A stretch of DNA of 64,000 nucleotides from Lumbricus rubellus (GCA_945859605.1 OX243814.1:23701686-23765685); one strand, 5' to 3'; shown: positions 13,001 through 28,000, numbered from the stretch's first letter. A program made the numbers and translations. Notes: generated by a model not told the origin, from the letters alone.

Positions 13001-16000
13001 TTCTGTTCCATGTTTTACTTGGACTTGGCGCTGGCAATTCTTCTAGTTTTCAGTGCATCACTTTGCAAACTGATTCTGTTCTTAATGACACCTTGTATTG
13101 TATACTTGTATAGACTGATAAACAATTGTCTTTGATTTGTTTTCTTGTAGTGGGTGGCACTGTATGAACTTGTAATTACAATTATTCATATTTAATCCGC
13201 ACAATCTACACAGGTATAAAACTTCAGTTGACATTCAGTGATTTATTTACATCGTGTAATGGTTTGTTTACGTAGCAGAGAGACATTTGAAGGAGTTTCA
13301 GTAGTGCAGTAGTAGTAGTATGATAGGTAGCTGAATGGATGAGAACATTGGTGTTTCAAGGTGTCATCTGGACTGTTATGCTCCAGTAGAGAAGACGTAT
13401 GCTGACAACTCTTGATGTCTCTATCAAGTCTATTACGCAGCCAATCCATTATCTGCCTCTTGCAAGGATGCATGCCTGCGACTCTTCTTCAGGCTGATTC
13501 ACTGTTACCTTGGGCAATGACTAATGGCCGCCGACCTATTGGTTTTTGGTTTGCATGTATGTATGTCATTAAAACCTCTATCTGTTGGAATAAAACAATT
13601 GGTTATTTGAATGCAGTGTCACAGTCCAGTGTAGGTAGGCGTACCATGATAATGAAGAAACGACTTCAAAGCAGGTTATGGTTCCAGATTTAAGTTATGC
13701 TCTAAGACAATCTCATCAGTCAACGCTGCAGCTGTTCAAGCGTATGAATACAAGAGTTGTCTGTGTTTTGCTTCGTCCCAGTTGGTCGTCGTCAATTGAT
13801 TCAGCTGCCCAAACCATGTCTACAGCTTCCATACATCAGCATGAGAAGATGAACAATACTGCACGCTGTCCTGCTCTGGTTCACTGTTTTGCATAGCTCA
13901 ACTCTACTGCATGGGTCCACTCTACTGCATGGGTCCACTGTCCTGCATAGGTCCACTGTTCTGCATTGGTCCACTGTTCTGCATTGGTACACTGTTCTGC
14001 ATAGGTCCACTGTTCTGCATTGGTACACTGTTCTGAATAGGTTCTCTGTTCGGCGTTGCTCAACTCTACTATATGGGTCCACTGTTCTGCATATAGCTCA
14101 ACTGTTTTGTGTAGGTCTGCTGTCCTGCATAGGTCCACTGTTCTGTATAGGTTCACACTGTTCTGCATAGGTCTTTTGTTCTGTATAGGTCTCTTCTTTT
14201 AGATCAGTTGTCCTGTGAATACCCGCAATCCTGCACTGTTCCTGTAACTCATCTCAAGTAATATTCTCATTGTTTGTTAAAATGCATCTGATTGAAATCT
14301 CATAGAAATCATAACCTGCCTTTTAGAATTTAGAGCTTAAATAATACACTGCTCTGTATAAACCTGAGATGCATACATTCAAGCAGGCATGCATAGCATT
14401 GCATACGTATGTACAATTATACGTACATACATATATGTGTAGCGTGTAGCGCATACGTTGTACACACATAAATTTTGTGTACACTGTACAGTTACTGTGT
14501 TTTATCAGCAATGCTCAGTTTGTTTCTCGTCACCACTGTATTGCAAATATTTACAACTGTCTTGATTAATTATCTGTCTTTTTAATTAGCAATTTTATGT
14601 TTTATTCTCTTCCATTCTGTGTTATTCTGATTGCGATATGTATACATACAGTATTTCGATATGTATACATACAGTATTTCGCAGCATTGACCCTTTCAGG
14701 ACACTAAAATAGTTACATTGCATTACATGAACTTTGCTGAGTGGCAAATATTCATTCTCCTTTCTGGTCATCTGCTTATCATGAGCTGCAGTCAAATGTT
14801 TGAAACATTTATAAACACTGGCAGCTGCTGTTGTGTCTGTGGTTAGGCCTAAAAAAAAATCTTGTGTTTCCGGTAACATAGCTAAAAAAAATTGGGTAGG
14901 TAGGTCGGAAAATATTTTTATTTTGGTAAAATATTTTTATGCAGTGACTATCCGAAAAAGTATACCCCACTAGTCTTTTTTGCACGCTGAAACAAAGTAC
15001 GTGTTCTAAGCAAGTATAAACTGCCTATTTCCAGACTGTCTGCACCTAAAACTGCTCTAGAAACAGTCCTATTAATGTCATTTTGTTGACGTCTCTTATG
15101 TTATGTCAATACAAATGTTAAAAAAATATTTTTTGAAATTTTTTTAAAAAAATTCTGAATTTTTTTTAAAAATTTTTTTTTTATTTTTAATAAAATTTTT
15201 TTACAAAAATATTTGAGTCGCGGCCGTAAAAATGGGTCGGTCGGGTTACCGGAAACACAACAATTTTTTTTACGCCTTATGACATGCATCATCATACTAT
15301 ATAGCAATGCATCAGCCACACACACTCCAGCCTTATCCACTAGATTTCTGCTGCAGCAGAGTCACTGAATGATCAGGCCAAAAAAAAAATATGTTGTGTT
15401 TCCGGTAACAGAGCTGAAAAAAATTGGGTAGGTAGGTCGGAAAATATTTTTATTTTGTAAAATATTTTTATGCAGTGACTATCCGAAAAAGTATACCCCA
15501 CTAGTCTTTTTTGCATGCTGAAACAAAGTACGTGTTCTAAGCAAGTATAAACTGCCTATTTCCCGACTGTCTGCACCTAAAACTGCTCTAGAAACAGTCC
15601 TATTAATTTCATTTTGTTGACGTATCTTATGTTATGTCAGTACAAATGTGAAAGAAAAAAATTGTTTTGAAATTTTTTTTTTTAAATTTGAAAAATAAAA
15701 TTTTTTTTGAAAAAAAATTTTTTTGAAAAAAATTTTTTTACAAAAATATTTGGGTCGCGGCCCTAAATATGGGTCGGTCGCATTACCGGAAACACAACAA
15801 ATTTTTTTTACGCCTTAGTTCAAATGTCATAAACTGATTGTTTATATATATGGTTCAGTTAATTATTTTATTGGTTTATCATAAGGATGTCTACACTGTC
15901 TGTTGCAATAATGCTGTCACTGGATGATTATATTTATAGCATCAACTGTATAAATATCATTGGTTGGTCATCAGTTGGGTGAAACTGACTGTCTGGCTGT

Positions 16001-19000
16001 CTGTTTGTTTGTGTGCCACTGATGCACTGTGCAATAAGCTTGACCATTGATTTAATTTCTGACCACTGATTGTTTCTGTAGTTTGTGGAATATATGCATA
16101 CACATGCCATACATACATACGTATGTACGTGCGTAATATTTACATTTGCATTCATTCATTCATTTATATAGCACCCCTTCAAGGTGCTATAATTATTTAT
16201 TTTTATTATTATTAAATATTATTATTATTCAAGGGAGCTATTCAGAGGTGCTCTCGACATCAGCATGACCAAAATGAACAGTTCTCAAGTGCTCATGGAT
16301 TGTGACAAAGAGTATTCTTTGGAACAGCTGTATAATATATAATGTAAAATGTGATATTTATTTCATTCATAAATTTCCTAAATTTCTATAGCACCCCTTT
16401 AAGAAACCTATTCAGATTTTTGGTATAAATCCAATTTTGTGTTTTGTAAAATTGACGTATAGAAAATGCTATTTTTCCACCTGGCCGTGTGTAAACAAAG
16501 ATGGCAGCTGCTATGATTTGTTGCGTTTAACGACATAATAAACTTATTTCGTTTGCTGACAACGAATTTTATATTCGTTTTTACTTAAATGCCACCTCAA
16601 AATGTTAAAATTTAACGAAATGCGTGATGATGTTGCAAGCAGCATTGCAGCCACCGTTTATTTGTTGAAATTGTTAGACTTATGATTATGCAGATGCATG
16701 ATTCATCTCTTAAAATTTTCTGTGATGATTTAGAAAAATAAATTTGATTATTGGTCGGTTTGTAAACAGTAAAAACCGATTATCGTTTTTGAAACCGATA
16801 ATCGGATTTCCAATGATCGTTTAAAAACCCAGCTTCAATGTATGATGATGTCAGGATTCACTTTGCAGGTTTGTTCAGTTTAGAAGTGTATTGTTAGTTA
16901 TTGCAAACTATCATGTATTTAGCTGCGTAACAATATCAATTGATGATAATATTGTAGTGCACACAGATATTTCTGTGACCATGCCCTAAATAATGCGGTT
17001 GCGTGGCTTGTCTTCTCATTTGCTGTGCCATCTATCCATCAATGTTGCACACAGTGGTCTTCTCATTTTATGGCTGAGTTGGCGGAAAGCTTGCACAAGT
17101 GGAATAAATAAATTGAAATATGGATCTGTTTGTCTGTTTATCTGTCTGTCTGTCTGTCTGTCTGTGTTCCACTGGCCTCTGGGTAGAAGCCAATGTCTAT
17201 ATCATTGTGCCATTCCTTAAATATTGTGGCTTGACTGGCTTGAATCCTTAGTTGTATTGAGTTAAAGTGATGCATGTAAGGTCTGTTGACGAAAGGGGTA
17301 TGACACTCAGTATGAGAATTGCAAGAAAATACCCAAGGGTTTGGATGTTGATCTATAGATGCTGAGTTGGGGTGTGCAATGCAGACTCTGCTATGGGGTC
17401 ATAAGAAAGACTAGGGGGTTGAACCATAGCCCATGGCAATGCTCACCCTGCTAGCCCTGCTTGTATGGTTGGTAAATAATATTTCTTTAATATTTATTTA
17501 TTTGTCGCATTTGCTAAAGTGCCCTTCAAGCTCACTATTCAGAGGTGCTCCCGACTGCATCAAGGCACACGAGCAATTGCGAGGGAAGGACTTGCTCCAA
17601 GGCACCGAACCCACCGCTACACCACTGGGCCCCACATTGTGAAATATCCCCTTGAAAATACCCAATATATCAATACCAGTTAATATTGTGTGAAATGTTG
17701 TCCACATCAGTGCTTCACTAGGGAATGCAGTATCCACTCTCAGCTTTGTCAGGTTTGTGACAGTGAAATATTGATTCCTGTAGAATATATGCATGCGGTA
17801 GAGAAGGACAAGAGAAGTGGTTGAAGCGCATCTTGCAGCTGCTCGGCTGACAGCTGCAGAGCATTCGTCCTTATCTATAGCTTTTCTTCTTTCTTTAGAC
17901 TAAGCCACTGACTCACAATATTGATTTTTTTTCAAGGTCTTTTTTAAAGAAATTGACTGGTTTTTTTATGAATGACTATAATTTGGTTGTTGTCGTTTTG
18001 TTTGAACAGATGAAAGGGATACAGTGCAAAAGAAGACGTTTACTAAATGGGTCAACAAACATCTCATTCGGGTAAACAATTCTACATACATGTGATTAAA
18101 TGAGCATACGGGTAGTAATGTATGAACTTTGTGAGCAGCCTATGTATTTTATGCACCAGCTGCTGAGCATAACACATGCAGTGATGTACACAGTGTGAAT
18201 TTTTCTCTGTTTCGGTTGGACTGCTGAATCCAGTCTTGGGATCCTTTTATGTGACTGTGTTAAGTCATAGAGATTTTACAAAGTATTTAACCCTTTATAT
18301 GCTAGATGGCCTTAAAGATTGTTTTGACCCTGGTCAGATATATTTTTTGCTTCATTTCACCACTTTACGGTAAAAGCATTATAAGTTACATTACATCACC
18401 AATTGAAGACGAATTTAAAGTATAGTAGACATAAAACTTCTCTTAAATTGAATTTTGACGAAGAAGCCTTTTTCATTTAATTCTAAATAAATGGCAGTAT
18501 GGCTAAAACTGCATGGTATCAAATGGTAGTGGGCGGGTCTTGTCATTTCGTAGGCTCATGTTGTTAAATAGTTATAATACAATTTATGAATGCCAATTTT
18601 CTTTGGAATTCTATTTATAATTTGAAGCCAAATGGTATCCTGGAATCTTCTTGAAAATACCACTATATATCAATATCAAGCAGCCAATCAGAATCATGCA
18701 AGCCCGGCCATAAGGGGACATTTGTATGGATAAGATGGACTGTTTATCAGCGGATTAAATTTGCAGATTTCTGGATGATTGGGCCATTAATGCAAATGTT
18801 AATCCTTATGATGAAGCGACATTGATGTCGATTGTATTATAGAAGTCCAAGGTGGTTTTTTTAGTTGAACAATGAGTCAGACATTGATATGGAGTTAGAT
18901 AATGTTCGCATCCCATGGGCATGCATTGTCTGGGTCTGAAAACTGGGTCTGTGTTATATGCAAAAATATTTCCATCTCCTTTATTTATTGAGATATTTTG

Positions 19001-22000
19001 ACGATTTCTTCTTTTTTCTGTCTGGAGACAATTTCTAAACATTTTTTGCTCACACAACATATTATATTGTTACTGAAAAATTTTGCAGATTGTCATGAAA
19101 ATATATAAGATTTTGAGGGGACAGTTTGTGGTGACATTGGGTAACTCAGAATTGTTCTATCATGACCTAGACAGAGGGATTAAAAGAGGGGATAAAAGAA
19201 TGCTGTTTACTTTATGTCTATATGATCAACTACTACTGACTAAGAAGTGATGTGTCGAATTCTGTGATTTATCAATTTTGTCAACAAATGTGCAGTTGTG
19301 AGGTGTACTGAAATTTTTTGTAATAAAAGCTCCCCTCCAAACTATGGTAAATTTTGAATGGTTGGTAAAGGCTTAAATAAATATATGATATTAATAAATG
19401 TAAATAAATATGTGTGATTAGTATAGCGTCTCTTCAATTATTACTACATCACTTTTAAAACTATGCAGTCAGACAACTATCTTTGTCACTGTCCCTTTTG
19501 GCATGTAAACCATTGTAACAAATGATGTTCATGATAAGTTTCTGGTTTACTTTATTTAAGGACCATTATAACTTTTGAAACTATTTGGATTCAATAATTA
19601 TCTGCTATATGGATTCAATAATTATCTTAAGAGCATTTTAATTGTTGTTATGATAATGCACATCATAGAATGATATTATCTATTGTTTTGTCTGGTCATT
19701 AGCACTGGCATGCCGGAAAGGTTGGTTTCGATATTTATGTCACCTTCAGTTACATCTGGTGTAGACCAATTGCATTTTCTCCTATCTAATTGTTGCTTTG
19801 AGCGGCTTTTTAAATAAGGTTTTGTTTATATTTTATGCCTTAAGTTCTTGTTTCTGGTTCATTTATATATGTTATTGGTTCAGATTAATTTTTGTTTCGT
19901 ATGTCGATGTACATTGTACAAATTGTACATATCAGTTGTATCAGTTTATTTTTAATTCTATTTCATTCCAGTTATGTCACAGAGCTTGTTATGCTTCTTC
20001 TCTGATTATATATTTTAGCATCTTAAGATGACAGTATAACTGAAAAGTTGGTGCAGGTCACTTTCTTGGTATGTGGGTCAAAATGAACTTTCTATAATTA
20101 ACTGATTTTTCCAAATTAGCAGAGAAATTTTTCTTGCTAACTTATTGCTATGTAAGAATTGCTTACTTGATGTGATGTTACATGATTAGTTGCACTTGTT
20201 CATATCAGTGTGTAGTCGTTATCGTTAATTTATTGCCACTAAAACTAAAAGGCATCTGACATGCAAAACTCAGATAATTTGTTGCGGTTTATCTAGTGGT
20301 TAATGAGAGATAGTCCTCAACAATGTCAATGCTGAAGTGGTGGGGTTGCTTAACCTTGACCCAGTGTCTTACAGCTCTGCAAAGTTAAGCCTTTGCTTAT
20401 TTTCTGCCATGCTTTACTGTACCAGACTAAATATTGAGATGTTTAATACTTTCATCATTTTTATGGCTATAAGAAAGTCTGACTCTAATTAGATGTGGGT
20501 GTAAAATGGAATTTTATGGAATTGGAGACAGTGTTATCCATGGTCATTGTGGTAGTAAGTGGGTTTATTAACTGAATTTCAGTTGCAGTTGAGTTGCAAT
20601 GATTGTACTTCATTCATTTGTACACTAGACCATTCCCTATTGATGTGTTGCTTATTACCATGAAGCCTAACTCTACAAAGCAACAGCACCTGCAAAGGAG
20701 TCAAGCTACGATGTTGATGAGCTATTATAGTGATGCCTCAGTTAACTTCCAATTTTGGTAAATTCATCTTTAGCAAGTTTTGCTGTAATATCAGCATGTA
20801 ACACTTGACTCACTGCAGGTGCAATCTACAACATGTGTCTACTATATTGTGACAAGCAGCCACTCTGCTACTCTTTTAATATGTCACTGCTTTAAGCTAG
20901 TCATTCCTTCTAGCTAAGTAGCCAGCTTCAGATAAGGCTGTAGACTATAGACTGCATACCTAAGCAGGTCATTGACATCAGATGTCTGATTTACAAAGGA
21001 CCCAGAAGAACAACCCTCTTCAAATGTCTCTCTTGTTCAGTGCCTCAGTTTTCTTCTTCATTCACATCTACTTTTGAATATTTCCAAACTAAAAAAAACA
21101 GCTTACTGAAATTTAACAAATAGACTTTTTACCAGATCAGTTCAGTCTTAATTTCATCTGATTCAGAGACTTTTCTGGTGTTAGTATCATATATGCATGA
21201 GACAGTTTAGCAAGTGTGGTCCAAATGAATTTCATAAGGTACAGCTATTGGTGGGTGAGTAGTATGATGTAACAAAGTTCTGTAGGAAGAGGAGAAGAAT
21301 CTATTATGGAAAGAGTATCCTGTTATGCAAATGTCTTTTCCCATATCTAATGGCATGCTGTGTTGCAACATGTCTGATTCATGGAGGCTGTGAGCATCTG
21401 AAAGCAGGATAGACATTGAGGTAATTAAAATTAAAGAAGCCTTTCGCCTTTCACTTGTTTTGTTTAAGGTCTTTGGAAATTTCTAGGAAAAAAATTAACG
21501 TAGGTTTTAGTGTTTGATATGAGATCTGTGTAGAATCAAACACATATTACATTACATATGAGCAAGCAAAATTAACCAAACAACCAAGTGTGTTCTTTCC
21601 CTTATTTATCTACCTGCTTTTATTGCAACTAAGCTGCTTATTAGGGCCTACTCTGCTGTATGGAATAGTGGCATTTTATGTATCCTACTGCTTGAGTAAT
21701 GCTTAGTCTTTTTCTATTTCTGTAGTAACTATTTGTGTTTTGTGTAATATACCTATATATGCAGTCTGTGGTGGGACGAGATGTGAAAGGTATAGGCCTT
21801 TAGAGAAGATGAAAGGTGTCATTTGTATGGTTAGTGGTTTAGTTAGAAGAAAAATCAATGCATAGCTGGTGCTTTTCTATATATAACGTTTCATGTTTTC
21901 TTGATTACATGTTCTGTGGTCCATTAAATAGCTTCTGATTCAAACAGATTCATCTTTTGAAGTATCCAACATCATTCTGCTGGAATGCCACTTTCAGTTC

Positions 22001-25000
22001 CATACGATTACACTACTCATAAATCGGTAGCACCTTTAATTAACTGCATTGCCCCCAAACTGTGCTATGCAACGTTGCTTTTGTGAGAGCTACTGCCATG
22101 GTGGTTGTCAGAGCTACTGCCATGGTGGTTGTGAGAGCTACTGCCATGGTGGTTGTCAGAGCTACTGACATGGTGGTTGTCAGAGCTACTGCCATGGTGG
22201 TTGTCAGAGCTACTGACATGGTGGTTGTCAGAGCTACTGCCATGGTGGTTGTCAGAGCTACTGCCATGGTGGTTGTCAGAGCTACTGCCATGGTGGTTGT
22301 CAGAGCTACTGACATGGTGGTTGTCAGAGCTACTGCCATGGTGGTTGTCAGAGCTACTGCCATGGTGGTTGTGAGAGCTACTGCCATGGTGGTTGTCAGA
22401 GCTACTGACATGGTGGTTGTCAGAGCTACTGCCATGGTGGTTGTCAGAGCTACTGCCATGGTGGTTGTCAGAGCTACTGCCATGGTGGTTGTCAGAGCTA
22501 CTGACATGGTGGTTGTCAGAGCTACTGCCATGGTGGTTGTCAGAGCTACTGCCATGGTGGTTGTCAGAGCTACTGCCATGGTGGTTGTCAGAGCTACTGC
22601 CATGGTGGTTGTCAGAGCTACTGCCATGGTGGTTGTCAGAGCTACTGCCATGGTGGTTGTCAGAGCTACTGCCATGGTGGTTGTCAGAGCTACTGCCATG
22701 GTAATTGTCAGAGCTACTGCCATGGTGGTTGTCAGAGCTACTGCCATGGTAATTGTCAGAGCTACTGCCATGGTAATTGTCAGAGCTACTGCCATGGTGG
22801 TTGTCAGAGCTACTGCCATGGTGGTTGTCAGAGCTACTGCCATGGTGGTTGTCAGAGCTACTGCCATGGTGGTTGTCAGAGCTACTGCCATGGTAATTGT
22901 CAGAGCTACTGCCATGGTGGTTGTCAGAGCTACTGCCATGGTGGTTGTCAGAGCTACTGCCATGGTAATTGTCAGAGCTACTGCCATGGTGGTTGTCAGA
23001 GCTACTGCCATGGTGGTTGTCAGAGCTACTGCCATGGTGGTTGTCAGAGCTACTGCCATGGTGGTTGTCAGAGCTACTGCCATGGTGGTTGTCAGAGCTA
23101 CTGCCATGGTAATTGTCAGAGCTACTGCCATGGTGGTTGTCAGAGCTACTGCCATGGTGGTTGTCAGAGCTACTGCCATGGTAATTGTCAGAGCTACTGC
23201 CATGGTGGTTGTCAGAGCTACTGCCATGGTAATTGTCAGAGCTACTGCCATGGTGGTTGTCAGAGCTACTGCCATGGTGGTTGTCAGAGCTACTGCCATG
23301 GTAATTGTCAGAGCTACTGCCATGGTGGTTGTCAGAGCTACTGCCATGGTGGTTGTCAGAGCTACTGCCATGGTAATTGTCAGAGCTACTGCCATGGTGG
23401 TTGTGAGAGCTACTGTCATGGTGGTTGTGAGAGCTACTGCCATGGTGGTTGTGAGAGCTACTGCCATTGTGGTTGTGAGAGCTACTGCCATGGTGGTTGT
23501 GAGAGCTACTGCCATTGTGGTTGTGAGAGCTACTGCCATGGTGGTTGTGAGAGCTACTGTCATGGTGGTTGTGAGAGCTACTGTCATGGTGGTTGTGAGA
23601 GCTACTGCCATGGTGGTTGTGAGAGCTACTGCCATTGTGGTTGTGAGAGCTACTGCCATGGTGGTTGTGAGAGCTACTGCCATTGTGGTTGTGAGAGCTA
23701 CTGCCATGGTGGTTGTGAGAGCTACTGTCATGGTGGTTGTGAGAGCTACTGTCATGGTGGTTGTGAGAGCTACTGCCATGGTGGTTGTGAGAGCTACTGC
23801 CATGGTGGTTGTGAGAGCTACTGCCATGGTGGTTGTGAGAGCTACTGTCATGGTGGTTGTGAGAGCTACTGTCATGGTGGTTGTGAGAGCTACTGCCATG
23901 GTGGTTGTGAGAGCTACTGCCATTGTGGTTGTGAGAGCTACTGCCATGGTGGTTGTGAGAGCTACTGCCATTGTGGTTGTGAGAGCTACTGCCATGGTGG
24001 TTGTGAGAGCTACTGTCATGGTGGTTGTGAGAGCTACTGTCATGGTGGTTGTGAGAGCTACTGCCATGGTGGTTGTGAGAGCTACTGCCATTGTGGTTGT
24101 GAGAGCTACTGCCATGGTGGTTGTGAGAGCTACTGCCATTGTGGTTGTGAGAGCTACTGCCATGGTGGTTGTGAGAGCTACTGTCATGGTGGTTGTGAGA
24201 GCTACTGTCATGGTGGTTGTGAGAGCTACTGCCATGGTGGTTGTGAGAGCTACTGCCATTGTGGTTGTGAGAGCTACTGCCATGGTGGTTGTGAGAGCTA
24301 CTGCCATTGTGGTTGTGAGAGCTACTGCCATGGTGGTTGTGAGAGCTACTGCCATTGTGGTTGTGAGAGCTACTGCCATGGTGGTTGTGAGAGCTACTGT
24401 CATGGTGGTTGTGAGAGCTACTGTCATGGTGGTTGTGAGAGCTACTGCCATGGTGGTTGTGAGAGCTACTGCCATTGTGGTTGTGAGAGCTACTGCCATG
24501 GTGGTTGTGAGAGCTACTACCATTGTGGTTGTGAGAGCTACTGCCATGGTGGTTGTGAGAGCTACTGTCATGGTGGTTGTGAGAGCTACTGTCATGGTGG
24601 TTGTGAGAGCTACTGCCATAGTGGTTGTGAGAGCTACTGCCATGGTGGTTGTGAGAGCTACTGTCATGGTGGTTGTGAGAGCTACTGTCATGGTGGTTGT
24701 GAGAGCTACTGCCATGGTGGTTGTGAGAGCTACTGCCATTGTGGTTGTGAGAGCTACTGCCATGGTGGTTGTGAGAGCTACTGCCATTGTGGTTGTGAGA
24801 GCTACTGCCATGGTGGTTGTGAGAGCTACTGTCATGGTGGTTGTGAGAGCTACTGTCATGGTGGTTGTGAGAGCTACTGCCATAGTGGTTGTGAGAGCTA
24901 CTGCCATGGTGGTTATGAGAGCTACTGTCATGGTGGTTGTGAGAGCTACTGTCATGGTGGTTGTGAGAGCTACTGCCATGGTGGTTGTGAGAGCTACTGC

Positions 25001-28000
25001 CATTGTGGTTGTGAGAGCTACTGCCATGGTGGTTGTGAGAGCTACTGCCATTGTGGTTGTGAGAGCTACTGCCATGGTGGTTGTGAGAGCTACTGTCATG
25101 GTGGTTGTGAGAGCTACTGTCATGGTGGTTGTGAGAGCTACTGCCATGGTGGTTGTGAGAGCTACTGCCATTGTGGTTGTGAGAGCTACTGCCATGGTGG
25201 TTGTGAGAGCTACTGCCATTGTGGTTGTGAGAGCTACTGCCATGGTGGTTGTGAGAGCTACTGTCATGGTGGTTGTGAGAGCTACTGTCATGGTGGTTGT
25301 GAGAGCTACTGCCATGGTGGTTGTGAGAGCTACTGCCATGGTGGTTGTGAGAGCTACTGCCATGGTGGTTGTGAGAGCTACTGTCATGGTGGTTGTGAGA
25401 GCTACTGTCATGGTGGTTGTGAGAGCTACTGCCATGGTGGTTGTGAGAGCTACTGCCATTGTGGTTGTGAGAGCTACTGCCATGGTGGTTGTGAGAGCTA
25501 CTGCCATTGTGGTTGTGAGAGCTACTGCCATGGTGGTTGTGAGAGCTACTGTCATGGTGGTTGTGAGAGCTACTGCCATAGTGGTTGTGAGAGCTACTGC
25601 CATTGTGGTTGTGAGAGCTACTGCCATTGTGGTTGTTAGAGCTACTGCCATGGTGGTTGTGAGAGCTACTGCCATTGTGGTTGTGAGAGCTACTGCCATG
25701 GTGGTTGTGAGAGCTACTGCCATTGTGGTTGTGAGAGCTACTGCCATGGTGGTTGTGAGAGCTACTGCCATTGTGGTTGTGAGAGCTACTGCCATTGTGG
25801 TTGTGAGAGCTACTGCCATTGTGGTTGTGAGAGCTACTGCCATGGTGGTTGTGAGAGCTACTGCCATGGTGACTTTCAGAACATGACTGACCTCTGTTAA
25901 GTCACCTTGACCTAATCTGAATAAATTACTGTCTGATATCAAATATTTATTCTACCTTGGAAAAGCTGTTAGTAATCACGTGTTATGGCTTTGTCAGACT
26001 ATGGCTACTGGCTAGTAATTGGTGCAGTATCGAATTCGCCATGGCTTTATGAGAAATACAGTAAACCAGGCAGGCTGCAACATGAGTGAAAATTAGAATC
26101 TGTAGGTGCGTGAGAGAGAGTTAGCTTACAGGTGGCAGTAGCAGGTTTCAATTGCAGATGACGTTGCCTTGTGCCCAGTGCACCTGTGAATGCAGTGGGT
26201 GGGGAGGGGTTGTGGTCAGAGAAACCCTATCGCTAAAATGAATTTGGCTGATGCATGAAATGTTAATTAAAGATTATTTTTGTAACCGATCCCACTCACT
26301 ACAGTGCACAGTGCATATTATAATGCTCAGCTACCGACTGTGACACGGCCTGCACTTACAGCTTCAAGATACGTAGAGGTTTGAAGTGATTCAGATGTAT
26401 GGTAATGTAAAGTAAGGTATTTGTGCACTCCTTATCAGCGGTAGTGATTGGGGTTTATACACTCAGATGTTCTGTAGACCCGACCACAACTAAACAGGAC
26501 AGTCTTAAGACTTAAATGGAACATGGTGGAGTGACCCTTGGGCACTAGGTGAGGTGCCACTGGAAACCCAATCCAGTGGAATGCCTTGTGGAGGTCCACA
26601 AGCAAAGGACAAGAAGCTCAGCAGCCTGAACAAATGAACGAAGAGAGTGTTTGCCTTGGACATTCAAGGTAGAACAGCAAAGCTACGGCAGGTATATATG
26701 GGGACCTGAACCCTCGATGCAACGCCGCACCGATGCATAGATCTGGTACGTTATCTGCCGAGGGAAGGGGAGCCAATGAAGCCTATTCTGCATATTTTCA
26801 CACTCATGGCCAAACTATAAGGTGTGCCGCCATGTGCAGTACCCAATCCAAGCTCCCAATCTGGCATGCAAGGATCCCATCACAAAGAGCGCTGCAAATG
26901 TCAAAGCAAGAGACCAATATTTAAAGAGTGGACAAGCGTTGCAACGTTCATTTGTGGATACAGAATGGGATGCCATCCTAAGGAAGAGAGCTGTGTGGGT
27001 ACTATCTTTATATTTGATAAGAAAGTAACGTTGGCTATTGATCTATAGTTATTAGGATCTGCTGTGTCCAGTCATCATGCTTAGGCACAGAAAGAAGGAT
27101 AGACTGTCTCTGGCCTGAACTTGTTTGACGCTCAAGAGTTTTAAAACTGCCACAACTTAGTTTCGTGTTGTTTCCACTATGTATTCATGTACTCGAATTA
27201 TCGATCAGTCCACTGGCAGAGCAGACTTGGCCAACCAATTCACCTTTTAAAGTCTTGTATGTTTACATCTGGATATTCGTATAGTCACTCTTTATAGACC
27301 TCTCAATGGCGTCTCTGAGAAGTTTTGATAATCTTCTTCAATTTTATGATGATCTCTTTTGAGGAAGTGAGTAGTTGTCTCAACTACCTTGTATGATCAT
27401 TGTGCTAAGTATGTTTACTCAGGTGGTAATATGGCCGCATGTGCTACTCCCCCACTCCCCCTGCAGAAAGTGATGAGTATAGTTCATTCAGTGAAGAAGA
27501 CCAGATGGGAATGGAGACTTGATAACAAACAGTGTGAAGTTTGGCCAAACAGTGTGTACGTGGTTTTTCTGTTTCGTCTTCAGGCTGGCGGTGGTTTTGA
27601 TAGCAGAGACATTCTTTAAGTGGACACACTTGAAAGTTGTCTCGCAATGTAGAGACACAGTGGTGCAGCCTACACTGCTCGCAGTCATTATAATAAATAA
27701 AGGCTTCACTACAGCTACACTTGGTTATTTGTTGTCTGTGTACTCTAAAGTTCTATGTACAGGCACTGTCTCATGTGATGATATTCAAGGTGCTAGTTGT
27801 ACAGTGTAGCTTCTTTGCTTCTCTGTGTCAATTGCTATAGATATCAGTGTAGTGTGTAGTTAATAAGCAAGTCGTCTCTGAGTCATCGTCAGCCATTGGA
27901 AGCGATGGTTCCTCAAACAGACAGAAAAGCTTTTTTTAAACATGTGTGGTTCCCACGATGGTTTTGTTTACTGTCCATTGTCTGCTTTGATACGCATTGT

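Larger units (their letters stand above)
6944..18009. other. Intron 1 (11.1 kb)
   Basis: It contains a tRNA-derived SINE (7085), AT-rich low-complexity sequence (8940-9060), a duplicated ~50-bp motif (10295-10342 and 10757-10806), a decayed LINE (11013-12345), a dispersed repeat (12838-13095), an 18-bp array (13890-14200), a 24-bp duplication (14635-14682), two MITEs (14843, 15375) and a truncated SINE (17511). The remaining sequence (for example 7300-8900 and 9100-10150) shows nothing I recognise. Confidence 0.7.

Noticed and set aside
22081..25870. CRISPR-like array
   Set aside because: Units are contiguous 24-mers with no spacers, in a eukaryotic intron. It is a minisatellite.
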